From an uncultured bacterium (lineage in GTDB: Bacteria; Acidobacteriota; Thermoanaerobaculia; Multivoradales; J023), in the NCBI GenBank assembly GCA_937948815.1, contig CALFAM010000161.1:1-61553 (forward strand): DNA of 61,553 nucleotides. The letters are read 5' to 3'. The notes below the pieces were generated by a model. It saw only the letters and a list, made by a program, of their open reading frames with translations. It did no database searches and was not told the DNA's origin. Of this stretch, positions 36,625 to 44,414 are shown in pieces. The translations under genes were made by a program, and so were the position numbers. The first letter of the stretch is position 1. Each line of letters opens with the position of its first letter.

Positions 36625-37395
36625 CTACGTCCGCGCGCCGCAGGCGGCAATGATACCCGAGAATGATTCTGCGTCAAGGCTTGCGCCGCCAACCAGGAAA
36701 CCGTCGATGTCCGGTGCCGCGCCCAGCGAGGCAGCGTTGGCGGGTTTCACGGAACCCCCATAGGCTATGCGAATCGACTCGCCACGCTCGTCCCCCAATC
36801 TTCGCGCCAGCTCCGACCGGATGAACGCATGCGCTTCCTGGGCGATTTCTGGTGTCGCGGTCTCGCCGGTGCCGATCGCCCAAACGGGCTCATAGGCTAG
36901 ATCGAAACGGTCCAGCTCACCGTGTTCCGATCCCAGCACCGCGGCCAACTGCCGCTCCAGGACGGCGAACGTCTTGCCGGCCTTGCGCTGCTCCCCTGTC
37001 TCGCCGACACAGATCAACGGCACGAGATCCGCGGCACGCGCGGCATGGGCCTTCGCCGCGACCAGCGCATCGTCCTCGGCATGGTCTGCTCGCCGCTCGC
37101 TGTGGCCACAAAGCACCCAGGTACAGCCTGCGTCGGCGAGCTGCTGCGCGGAAACGTCGCCAGTGTGTGCACCGGAAGCACGCGGATGAAGATCCTGCCC
37201 GCCGACCGCGACCGGCATCCCGGCCAGACCGTCCACCACCGAATCGATCAGCGGAAACGACGGAAAGACCACGACCTCGGCAGGCGGTGCGCCGAGCTCG
37301 CCGACCAGGGTTCGACAGAAGGTGCGGGCCTCGGCACGCACGAGGTGCATTTTCCAATTCGCCGCGACCAGCGGCCGACGCATCGATGGGTTCAT
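36625..37395 (-). CDS. tpiA: Triosephosphate isomerase TpiA
   Basis: Interconverts dihydroxyacetone phosphate and glyceraldehyde 3-phosphate. The 256-residue TIM barrel has N13 and K15 (AANWKM), H98 (CGHSERR), catalytic base E169 (AYEPVWAIGTG) and the phosphate-binding YGGSVKPAN and LVGGASLD loops. Its start overlaps the pgk stop by four bases (ATGA), so translation is coupled. Confidence 0.97.
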   Translation of the reverse strand: MNPSMRRPLVAANWKMHLVRAEARTFCRTLVGELGAPPAEVVVFPSFPLIDSVVDGLAGMPVAVGGQDLHPRASGAHTGDVSAQQLADAGCTWVLCGHSERRADHAEDDALVAAKAHAARAADLVPLICVGETGEQRKAGKTFAVLERQLAAVLGSEHGELDRFDLAYEPVWAIGTGETATPEIAQEAHAFIRSELARRLGDERGESIRIAYGGSVKPANAASLGAAPDIDGFLVGGASLDAESFSGIIAACGART

Positions 37396-38591
37396 TCTGC
37401 TTTCTCCAATACGGCGACGCCGGGTAGGTGCTTGCCCGCGAGCAGCTCGAGTGACGCCCCCCCACCGGTCGACACGTGGCCAACAGCCTGATCAACCCCG
37501 GCGCGGCGAACCGCAGCGACGGTTTCGCCGCCGCCGATGACCGTAAAGCCTTGGCAGTCAGCGAGCCCATCGGCCACGGTGTTGGTCCCGGCATCGAATG
37601 GGGGCTTCTCGAACACGCCGAGTGGGCCGTTCCAGAAGAGGGTTGCCGCCCCTTGGCAGGCAGCCACGAAGGCCCGGCGGGTCCACTGCCCGACGTCGAC
37701 CGCCATCATGTCCGGACCTACCGCATCAGGCGCGACGGTCTCGATCTGTTTGGGCTCGGAGAGATCGTCGGTGACCACCAGATCCTGCGGCAGCAGCACC
37801 TCAGTATGCGCGGCCTCCGCGGCTGCGAGAATCTCCCGGGCGGTGTCGATTCGATCCGCTTCGACCAGCGAGCGCCCCAGGTCGTGACCACGAGCGGCGA
37901 GGAAGGTATTCGCCATGCCGCCACCGAGCAGCAAGGTATCGAGCCGAGGGAGGAGATTCTGCAGCGTCTCGATCTTTCCGTCGATCTTGGCGCCACCGAG
38001 TATGCCGACGAACGGCGTCCGGGGCTCGTTCAGCAGACCTCCCAGCGCCTCGATCTCGCGGGCCATGAGCCGCCCAGCTGCCCGTTCTTTCACCCGCTCG
38101 GCAACCCCCACCACGGAGGCATGTGCACGGTGCGCTGCGCCGAAGGCATCACCAACGAAGACGTCGGCGAGCGCGGCAAGCTGCTCTGCGAACGCCGGAT
38201 CATTGGCTTTCTCGCCTGCGTGAAAGCGCAGATTCTCGAGCAGGCAGACGTCGCCGTCTCCCAGCTCCGCCACGACCCGTTCCGCCGCAGGACCGACCGA
38301 GTCCTCGGCGAATCGAACCGACGATTCGAGTAGCTCCCAAAGCTTGGAGGCGACGGGCCGCAAGCTGAGCGCGGGATCGACCTTGCCCTTGGGACGTCCG
38401 CAATGCGAGCCGAGAACGACTTTCGCCCGCGCCGCCACCAACTCACGAATGGTCGGCAAAGCGGCTTCGATACGCGAGGTGTCGGCAACCTGTCCGCCTT
38501 CGAGCGGGACGTTGAAATCAACGCGCATGAAAACGCGGGCGCCGCGCAACGTGCTGGGGTCGAGATCGTCGAGCGTGATCAAACGGGTCAT
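37392..38591 (-). CDS. pgk: Phosphoglycerate kinase Pgk
   Basis: Transfers phosphate from 1,3-bisphosphoglycerate to ADP in glycolysis. The start MTRLITLDDLD has GGAGG upstream; the frame is open for 24 more codons without conservation. The 399 residues show RVDFNVPLEGG, SHCGRPKG, FVGILGGAKIDGK and the C-terminal GFTVIGGGETVAAV nucleotide-binding segment. It is the first gene of the pgk-tpiA-secG group. A candidate sigma-54 promoter for the opposite strand lies 67 bases upstream. Confidence 0.97.
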   Translation of the reverse strand: MTRLITLDDLDPSTLRGARVFMRVDFNVPLEGGQVADTSRIEAALPTIRELVAARAKVVLGSHCGRPKGKVDPALSLRPVASKLWELLESSVRFAEDSVGPAAERVVAELGDGDVCLLENLRFHAGEKANDPAFAEQLAALADVFVGDAFGAAHRAHASVVGVAERVKERAAGRLMAREIEALGGLLNEPRTPFVGILGGAKIDGKIETLQNLLPRLDTLLLGGGMANTFLAARGHDLGRSLVEADRIDTAREILAAAEAAHTEVLLPQDLVVTDDLSEPKQIETVAPDAVGPDMMAVDVGQWTRRAFVAACQGAATLFWNGPLGVFEKPPFDAGTNTVADGLADCQGFTVIGGGETVAAVRRAGVDQAVGHVSTGGGASLELLAGKHLPGVAVLEKAE

Positions 38592-38657
38592 TCGTCCTCC
38601 TACGAGATTTCGGCCGACCATGGTATACCGGCCAGCTCCGTGGTGGGGGGCCGCTAA

Positions 38658-38673
38658 CGGCACGCGCCTTGCA
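38658..38673 (+). promoter_or_regulatory. candidate sigma-54 promoter for the kinase-regulator operon
   Basis: CGGCACGCGCCTTGCA matches the sigma-54 consensus TGGCACG-N4-TTGCA at every conserved position except the first T. The GG and GC are twelve bases apart, as required. Transcription would start near 38685, about 105 bases before the kinase ATG. Because the next gene encodes a sigma-54 activator, this suggests autoregulation. Confidence 0.65.
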
Positions 38674-38789
38674 GCGAGCTTGGCAGATCGAGCCTGGCAA
38701 ATGGCGTCCGGCTCGGCGCAGAAGGATGCATGCTCCCGCAGCCAGCATCCGATAGCCTCGGTATCGTCACCTCGACCTGGGAACCACTC

Positions 38790-40613
38790 ATGAGCCTTCG
38801 CGTACGCCTGTTCCTGATGATCGCCAGCATGGTCTCGCTACTGGTCCTGGCCCAATGGTGGTGGGTCCGCAGCCTGACCGACGAGCTGGCGGAGGAAGTC
38901 GACTCCGTGGCCCTTCAGATCGGAAACTCCGTGGCAGAGGTCCTGATCGCGAGCGTCAGCCCGGGCAGCCAGGCCATCGCCACGCCGGCCGCCACCCGCC
39001 CGCACTGTGCCGAAGACGATCCGGATTGTCGGCGCCTGCGCGTGGTGCGGAAGGTGATCCGGCGCGGTCCCGTCAGCGGTGACGACGAGCACGTGGTCTT
39101 CTTTCGCCAACGAACCGCTACGCGCACCGAGGAGCACCCGCACGGCCATGCACCGCGCGATCTCGCCATTCCCCCCGGGGACGCCGATTCCGAATCAGCC
39201 CACTGGGTCGATCGCCAGATCTTCACAGACGACGAGAGCGGCCGGCACCAGGTGATGACCTACTCGTTCGACATCAGCCGATCGGTCAACTGCCCCGAGG
39301 ACGACCGGGACTGCGCGCGGGCTGCGGATGCCGTTTTCATGTTCGCGGACAGCCACAGCACCCACACCAGCAACGCGCATGAAGCGCACGGCGGAGTCGA
39401 CCGCCATCTCGCACTGCACCTGAACACCTGGATTCCCGACGACGCGGTGACGGAGGTCGTGGCAACGGGCGGCGCGGCCGCTGATAGCGCGGCCCGCCAG
39501 TCCAAGCCCCCACCAACGCTGGTCGAAGCGGGCGGCCCCCGCGGCGCCAGGGCCCTGGGCCGCGCTGCAGCGCGCGAAGGCGACGGATCCGTACAGTTGA
39601 TTCCGATTCGAGACGGTGGCGTGCAGCAGCGTATCGATCGTCTTTCCCAGCGCTTGATGCTCGGCTCTGGAGCCTTTCTGATGCTCGGTCTGCTGGCCGC
39701 TGCATTCGTCGCTCATCGGGTCAGCGCGCCGCTGCGGCAGCTATCGGCCGCAGCCGAGCAGGTTGGGCGAGGGGCGCTCGGCACGCAGATCGAGGCGACG
39801 CGAGCTGACCCCGATGTCGGGCAGGCGATCGCTGCCTTCAATCGCATGTCTGACCGGCTGGCCTCCCTCGATCGCGCCCACCGCGAGCTCGCGGCCAGCC
39901 AACACCTCGGCGAGATCGGCGATATCGCGCGCGGCCTCGCCCACACGTTGCGCAATCCTCTCAACGCACTCGGCCTGTCGCTCGAAGAGATCGCCGCGCG
40001 GGCTCAGCAAGGCGATGTGGAGGACGAAGGCACGAACCAGCTGGTGGCCGGCGCGCGCCGGCAGATTCGCCGCGCTGACCACAGTATCCGCTCTTTCCTC
40101 GCCCTCGCGAGCCACGGCGGCGAGGTAGAGCGCGTGGATCTCGCCGAGTTGGCGCGTGATGTGGCGCTCGAAGCCCTCCAAGATGCTGGCCGGAAGGTCC
40201 TGGTCGAGGTCGACGCGCCGGATCCGGCACCGATCTTCGCGATCGCGCCCGAGGTGCGCGCCGTGATGCAGGCCTTGGTGGTCAACGCAGTCGAAGCCAG
40301 CCCCGGCAGCGAGACGGTACACGTGACCGTCCTCGCGGCCACCCCGCCACAACAGGAAGACAACGTCACGGTGACGGTGGCCGACCGCGGCGCCGGCCTG
40401 CCCGAGTCGGTCAAGGCGCGCCTGTTTACACCCCATCAGACCACCAAATCACACGGCTCGGGCATGGGCTTGTTCCTCGCTCACCGCATGGCCACCACTC
40501 GCTACGGCGGCAGCCTTCGAATCGATCCGCGCCCGGACGGCGGTACTGTCGCCGTGCTCACCCTCGGCCCCCGCCAAGAAGGCCCTCAGTCCCCGGTCGA
40601 AAGGAATCCATGA
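38790..40613 (+). CDS. Sensor histidine kinase with duplicated CxEDDxDC ectodomain motifs
   Basis: A 607-residue membrane kinase, the likely sensor of the adjacent sigma-54 regulator. One membrane segment near the N-terminus (LFLMIASMVSLLVLAQ) and one near 285-310 (AFLMLGLLAAAFVAH) enclose a periplasmic domain of about 250 residues. This domain has HCAEDDPDC (C73, C80) and NCPEDDRDC (C168, C175), and His-rich patches (EEHPHGHAPRD; six His between 189 and 213). HAMP, an H-box GLAHTLRNPLN (H385) and an ATPase with VNAVEAS and GSGMGLFLAH follow. The H-box His-Thr-Leu-Arg-Asn-Pro is the NtrB/ZraS-like form. The start at 38790 is preferred to an ATG at 38730. The stop overlaps the regulator start (ATGA). 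Confidence 0.9.
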   Translation: MSLRVRLFLMIASMVSLLVLAQWWWVRSLTDELAEEVDSVALQIGNSVAEVLIASVSPGSQAIATPAATRPHCAEDDPDCRRLRVVRKVIRRGPVSGDDEHVVFFRQRTATRTEEHPHGHAPRDLAIPPGDADSESAHWVDRQIFTDDESGRHQVMTYSFDISRSVNCPEDDRDCARAADAVFMFADSHSTHTSNAHEAHGGVDRHLALHLNTWIPDDAVTEVVATGGAAADSAARQSKPPPTLVEAGGPRGARALGRAAAREGDGSVQLIPIRDGGVQQRIDRLSQRLMLGSGAFLMLGLLAAAFVAHRVSAPLRQLSAAAEQVGRGALGTQIEATRADPDVGQAIAAFNRMSDRLASLDRAHRELAASQHLGEIGDIARGLAHTLRNPLNALGLSLEEIAARAQQGDVEDEGTNQLVAGARRQIRRADHSIRSFLALASHGGEVERVDLAELARDVALEALQDAGRKVLVEVDAPDPAPIFAIAPEVRAVMQALVVNAVEASPGSETVHVTVLAATPPQQEDNVTVTVADRGAGLPESVKARLFTPHQTTKSHGSGMGLFLAHRMATTRYGGSLRIDPRPDGGTVAVLTLGPRQEGPQSPVERNP

Positions 40614-42100
40614 AGACGATGCGGGATCGCACAGGACGCGATCGAACGGAATTCGACGCTTCGACTACCACCACGCATCACGTGCTCGTCGTAGAGGATG
40701 AGCCGGACCAGCGATTCTTGGTGGCCAACATTCTGCGCGGCCAAGGCTACGAAGTCAGCGAAGCCGACGGTGTCGCGGCTAGCCAAGAAATCCTCGCACC
40801 CAGCGATGCCGCGACCGCCTCCCGCCGAGCGGGCCCGTCGCAGGCCACCGGCTCCCCACGATCAAAACGCCCGGTAGACGTCGTGGTCAGCGACTGGCGG
40901 CTGACGGACGGCAATGGGCTCGACGTGCTCACGGCCACCCGCGAGCACGCCCCAGGCGCGGCATTCATCATGGTCACGGCCTACGGCACCATCGCCCGGG
41001 CGGTCGATGCCGTGCGAGCAGGCGCTGACGACTACCTTGCGAAGCCCTTCGAACGTCAGGCGCTCGTGCTCGCCCTCGAGAAGGCACTGCGCGCACGCCA
41101 CCTCGAAGACGAGAATCGCCGCCTCTCCGAAGCACTCGGTGAGCGCGACCGTCTCGTCGACCTGGTCGGCAGCGCACCCTCCATGCAAACGGTCTTTCGG
41201 CGGGTCGAGAAGCTTGCCGGGACCGCCGCTACCGTGCTGCTCGGCGGCGAGAGTGGCACCGGCAAGGAGCTCGCAGCCCGCGCCCTGCACGCCCTCTCCA
41301 AACGATCGAGCATGCCGTTCGTCGCCGTCAACTGCGCAGCCATCCCGGAGACGCTGATCGAGTCAGAGTTCTTCGGCGTCGAGAAAGGCGCATTCACCGG
41401 CGCGGACCGCGCTCGTGCAGGCTCGTTCGAGGCTGCACATGGAGGCACACTCTTTCTCGACGAGGTTGGCGAGCTGCCACTGGCCGTACAGCCCAAGCTC
41501 TTGCGCGCCCTCCAGGAAAGCCGGGTGACGCGGGTCGGCGCCCACCAGGAGCGACCGGTAGACGTTCGGATCATCGCCGCCAGCAACCGCGACCTGGGCG
41601 CCGAGGTGCAGCGCGGTGCCTTCCGCGAGGACCTCTACTATCGGCTCAATGTGGTGCCGCTGCGCATGCCGCCCCTGCGCGAACGGCGGGAGGATATCCC
41701 CCGGCTCGTCGACCACTTCGCGGACCGCGCGGCGCGTCGGCACGGCATGGCGGTCGACCCGTTCCCGGCCCACGTTCTCAAACAGCTGATCGACTACCCT
41801 TGGCCGGGCAATGTGCGTGAGCTCGGCAATGCCGTCGAGCGGCTGGTGCTGCTTTCCGAGGGAGGCGTCGTCTCCGCGAACGACCTTCCCGCGACCTTGC
41901 TCCCCGCTCCGGCGGAAGAGATCGGGTTTCAGCTTCCTCCCGGGGGCATGTCGTGGGAAGCACACGAGCGTTCGTGCCTGGCCCAAGCCCTGAACGTGGC
42001 GGGCGGCAACCGAGCGCGCGCCGCGCGCCTTCTGGAGCTGCCGTACAAGGCCTTCCTCTACCGTCTCGAGAAATACGACCTCGTCCCCAACGGCGGTTGA
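40610..42100 (+). CDS. Sigma-54-dependent response regulator (NtrC/ZraR-like)
   Basis: A 496-residue activator with the standard three domains. The receiver has VLVVEDEPDQ and phospho-acceptor D95 (VVSDWRLTDGNG); about 25 low-complexity residues are inserted before the D95 strand. The AAA+ domain has GGESGTGKEL, the GAFTGA loop (260-265) that contacts sigma-54, GGTLFLDEVGELP, and RLNVVPLRMPPLRERREDI, of which PPLRERREDI is the conserved part. A Fis-type helix-turn-helix (GGNRARAARLLELPYKAF) ends the protein. Intact GAFTGA supports true sigma-54 activation. Its probable targets are the two sigma-54 promoters flanking this pair. Confidence 0.95.
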   Translation: MKTMRDRTGRDRTEFDASTTTTHHVLVVEDEPDQRFLVANILRGQGYEVSEADGVAASQEILAPSDAATASRRAGPSQATGSPRSKRPVDVVVSDWRLTDGNGLDVLTATREHAPGAAFIMVTAYGTIARAVDAVRAGADDYLAKPFERQALVLALEKALRARHLEDENRRLSEALGERDRLVDLVGSAPSMQTVFRRVEKLAGTAATVLLGGESGTGKELAARALHALSKRSSMPFVAVNCAAIPETLIESEFFGVEKGAFTGADRARAGSFEAAHGGTLFLDEVGELPLAVQPKLLRALQESRVTRVGAHQERPVDVRIIAASNRDLGAEVQRGAFREDLYYRLNVVPLRMPPLRERREDIPRLVDHFADRAARRHGMAVDPFPAHVLKQLIDYPWPGNVRELGNAVERLVLLSEGGVVSANDLPATLLPAPAEEIGFQLPPGGMSWEAHERSCLAQALNVAGGNRARAARLLELPYKAFLYRLEKYDLVPNGG

Positions 42101-42216
42101 TGGCCGTCGCGTGCGGCATGGCCAACCGCGGCCCCTCAGCACGCCGCGACGCCCGATTTCAGCAAACACCTCCTCATTTCAGGAGATCGTTCTGCGTCCC
42201 TCGAGCACGCATCACC

Positions 42217-42235
42217 CGCGGAATGACCTTCCGCG
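42217..42235 (+). promoter_or_regulatory. candidate activator-binding inverted repeat
   Basis: Perfect seven-base arms CGCGGAA and TTCCGCG are separated by five bases. The site is about 40 bases upstream of the exact sigma-54 promoter, within the range of enhancer sites for Fis-type helix-turn-helix activators. Further upstream, ATTTCAG occurs twice with a 20-base period (42156 and 42176), which could be a second element. No matching repeat was found near the promoter at 38658. Confidence 0.4.
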
Positions 42236-42272
42236 CGCAGTTCCGCCTTGGTCGCTCCGTCCTGGCCACACC

Positions 42273-42288
42273 TGGCACACCCATTGCT
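42273..42288 (+). promoter_or_regulatory. sigma-54 promoter of the secreted protein gene
   Basis: TGGCACACCCATTGCT is an exact match to the sigma-54 core (TGGCAC-N5-TTGCT), with the -24 GG and -12 GC twelve bases apart. The start is expected near 42299, giving a leader of about 59 bases that ends in a normal GGAG ribosome binding site. It lies between the sigma-54 activator gene and the secreted protein gene, so the regulatory link is direct. Confidence 0.85.
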
Positions 42289-42357
42289 CAATCGGCTTTC
42301 CAACGAAGCCACGACACAAGGATCGACTTCACCCATTTCATTCGAACTGGAGACATC

Positions 42358-43083
42358 ATGAACACCGACGCTACGATCGCGCAGAGCTCGCCCAAGTCCA
42401 GCCTGCTCAAGTCTGGCCTGTTGCTGGCCCTCCTCGCACTCTCTGCCTTCGCCCTCGTCGCCACGGCAGGCGAGCCTGACATCGACCGACAGGTCAAGCT
42501 GAAGATCCTCGCCGATGACGAGATGGTCGAGCTGGATCTCTCTCACCTCGAGGTCGGCGAATCCGAGCAGCTCTTCTCCGAGAGTGGCAAGGAGATCGTG
42601 GCGCTGCGCACCGAAGAGGGATTCGAGATCGATGTCGAAGGCCGCGACGAGCCGATCATCGTCAAGACGGGCGACCACGCCTACGCCTTCTCGGTCGACC
42701 ACCACTGCGAGGAATCAGACGACGACTGCACGCACAACGTGATCGTGCGCAAGAACGTGCACATCCTGCACGAAGAGGACCATCACGAGCATGGTGAAGG
42801 TGCCCACTCGATGGTGTTCATCAGCGGAGAGGGTGAGCAGCACATTGTCGGCGGCCATGCCAACGTGTGGCTCTCGAGTGAAGGTGAAGGCGAAGGCATG
42901 AAGGTCTTTCGCTTCAACGGTGGAGGGGAGGGGGCCATCGAGAAGCTCCTCGCGTCCGGCGCCCTGGACAACCTCGACGAGGCCAAGCGTGAGGAGATCC
43001 TCGAAGCCTTGCGCAGCGGTCACGGCGAGGGCAACGTGCGCGTCAAGGTCATCGAGAAGCACCGCCACGAGGACGATCAGTAG
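42358..43083 (+). CDS. Exported acidic, His-rich protein sharing a motif with the kinase ectodomain
   Basis: A 241-residue protein of no recognised family. GGAG lies six bases before the ATG. A signal peptide covers about 1-45 (GLLLALLALSAFALVATAG), with a longer than usual polar N-region. The mature part is strongly acidic and rich in His, Gly and Glu (EEDHHEHGEGAH, HRHEDDQ). HHCEESDDDC (C117, C124) matches the two CxEDDxDC motifs of the kinase, and the next residues, VIVRK, match VVRK after the first kinase motif. A helical segment DEAKREEILEALRSG lies near the end. It is the predicted target of the sigma-54 pair and is followed by a terminator. Metal binding or a signalling role is inferred only. 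Confidence 0.85.
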   Translation: MNTDATIAQSSPKSSLLKSGLLLALLALSAFALVATAGEPDIDRQVKLKILADDEMVELDLSHLEVGESEQLFSESGKEIVALRTEEGFEIDVEGRDEPIIVKTGDHAYAFSVDHHCEESDDDCTHNVIVRKNVHILHEEDHHEHGEGAHSMVFISGEGEQHIVGGHANVWLSSEGEGEGMKVFRFNGGGEGAIEKLLASGALDNLDEAKREEILEALRSGHGEGNVRVKVIEKHRHEDDQ

Positions 43084-43137
43084 CCGACGTTCCGGATGAA
43101 GACCTCCGATCGAGAACATCCATCTCGAGGAAGGCGG

Positions 43138-43175
43138 CGGCCGGTGCGGGACTTCGCAGTCCCCGCCGGCCGTTT
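43138..43175 (+). terminator. terminator after the secreted protein gene
   Basis: Outer arms CGGCCGG and CGGCCG and inner arms GCGGGACT and AGTCCCCGC form a long GC-rich stem with a small bulge and a TCGC loop, followed by TTT. It lies 54 bases after the stop codon and before the tsaD promoter region. Confidence 0.75.
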
Positions 43176-43207
43176 CGCGTCGACCGCGCTCCACAGCGAG
43201 CCACGGA

Positions 43208-43213
43208 TAGAAT
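43208..43213 (+). promoter_or_regulatory. candidate -10 of a leaderless tsaD promoter
   Basis: TAGAAT is followed by six C residues and then the tsaD ATG. There is no ribosome binding site, and the terminator just upstream means tsaD needs its own promoter. No -35 was recognised. Confidence 0.5.
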
Positions 43214-43219
43214 CCCCCC

Positions 43220-44293
43220 ATGGCGCCTCCGCAGAATCTCGTTCTCGGCATCGAATCCTCTTGTGACGACACGGGTTGCGCGATCCTCGATGCGCGCGGC
43301 GCAGTGCTCGCCTCCAAGGTCTCCAGTCAGCTCGCCAGTCACCGACCCTACGGCGGCGTGGTCCCCGAGATTGCTTCGCGCGAACATCTGCGCAACTGGC
43401 CCGCGGTCTCACAAGAAGCCCTGGCCACGGCCGGTTGCACGCTCCACGACGTGGGAGCGGTGGCGGCAACCCGCGGCCCGGGCCTCACCGGCAGCTTGCT
43501 GGTAGGGCTATCCGTCGGACGCGCGATTGCCTGGGGTCTCGACCGGCCGTTCTACGGCATGCACCACCTGGAAGGCCACGTCTACTCGCCCTTTCTGCGC
43601 GAGGAAGGGCCGGCCGACCCGGTACCCGAGCAACTCACAGCGCTGGTCGTCTCGGGCGGCCACACCTCCATGCTCGACGTCTCGGGCAGCGCCATCACCA
43701 GCATGGCGGAGACGCGAGACGATGCGTTCGGCGAGGCCTTCGACAAGGTTGGCAAGCGGCTCGGCCTCGCCTACCCCCAAGGCCCGAAGGTCGACCTTCT
43801 GGCCGAGCGGGGCGACGCATCACGGCTGCGCTTCAATGTGCGGGGGCGCGACGAGCTTTTCTTCTCGTATTCGGGACTCAAGACACAGGCAGTCCGCGCC
43901 CTCGAAGCGCTCGAGGCCGCTGGCACGGTTCCGGCACACGCGGTTTGGGACGATCTGGACGCTGTGCCGGCCGCAGTCTGTGACCTCGCGGCTTCGTTTC
44001 GCGATGCGGCGGTTCGTCAAATCCTCGACCGGCTCGGCCGCCTCGCTGCCCGCAAGCCACTCGGCACGCTGGCCGTATCGGGAGGCGCCGCCGCCAACCG
44101 CCTGCTCCGCCGCCGCCTCGCCACCTGGGCCGAGCAGCGCCAGATTCCCCTACGGCTGGTGCCGCTGGTGTTCTCCGGTGACAACGCCGCCATGATCGCC
44201 TTTGCTGCGCTGCGCCGCATCGCGAACGGCGATCCCGGAAACGGCCCCGACGACACGACCGTGCACAGCCGCATCCCCTTCGCACACGCCTGA
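43220..44293 (+). CDS. tsaD: tRNA N6-adenosine threonylcarbamoyltransferase TsaD
   Basis: Transfers threonylcarbamoyl to A37 of ANN-reading tRNAs, together with TsaB and TsaE (not in this window). The 357-residue ASKHA-fold protein has GIESSCDDTG (10-19), PEIASREH, HHLEGH (H116 and H120 of the metal-binding HxxxH), VSGGHTSM, and the C-terminal VSGGAAANRLLR and FSGDNAAMIA segments. All family signatures are intact. Confidence 0.97.
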   Translation: MAPPQNLVLGIESSCDDTGCAILDARGAVLASKVSSQLASHRPYGGVVPEIASREHLRNWPAVSQEALATAGCTLHDVGAVAATRGPGLTGSLLVGLSVGRAIAWGLDRPFYGMHHLEGHVYSPFLREEGPADPVPEQLTALVVSGGHTSMLDVSGSAITSMAETRDDAFGEAFDKVGKRLGLAYPQGPKVDLLAERGDASRLRFNVRGRDELFFSYSGLKTQAVRALEALEAAGTVPAHAVWDDLDAVPAAVCDLAASFRDAAVRQILDRLGRLAARKPLGTLAVSGGAAANRLLRRRLATWAEQRQIPLRLVPLVFSGDNAAMIAFAALRRIANGDPGNGPDDTTVHSRIPFAHA

Positions 44294-44374
44294 AAGGCTG
44301 ACGATCGTTCGCGTCTGGAGCCAGCGCTGGTGTTGGCGCCGTCGCCGCGCTCGGCGCTTTGGGAGCGGACAGCC

Positions 44375-44393
44375 GCAGGCCGGCTGGGCCTGC
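44375..44393. terminator. hairpin between convergent tsaD and NYN genes
   Basis: Perfect seven-base arms GCAGGCC and GGCCTGC with a five-base loop lie in the 121-base gap between two convergent genes. No T-run follows on either strand; the position suggests a bidirectional terminator. Confidence 0.45.
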
Positions 44394-44414
44394 GACCCGC
44401 GAGGGTGTAGCCGT

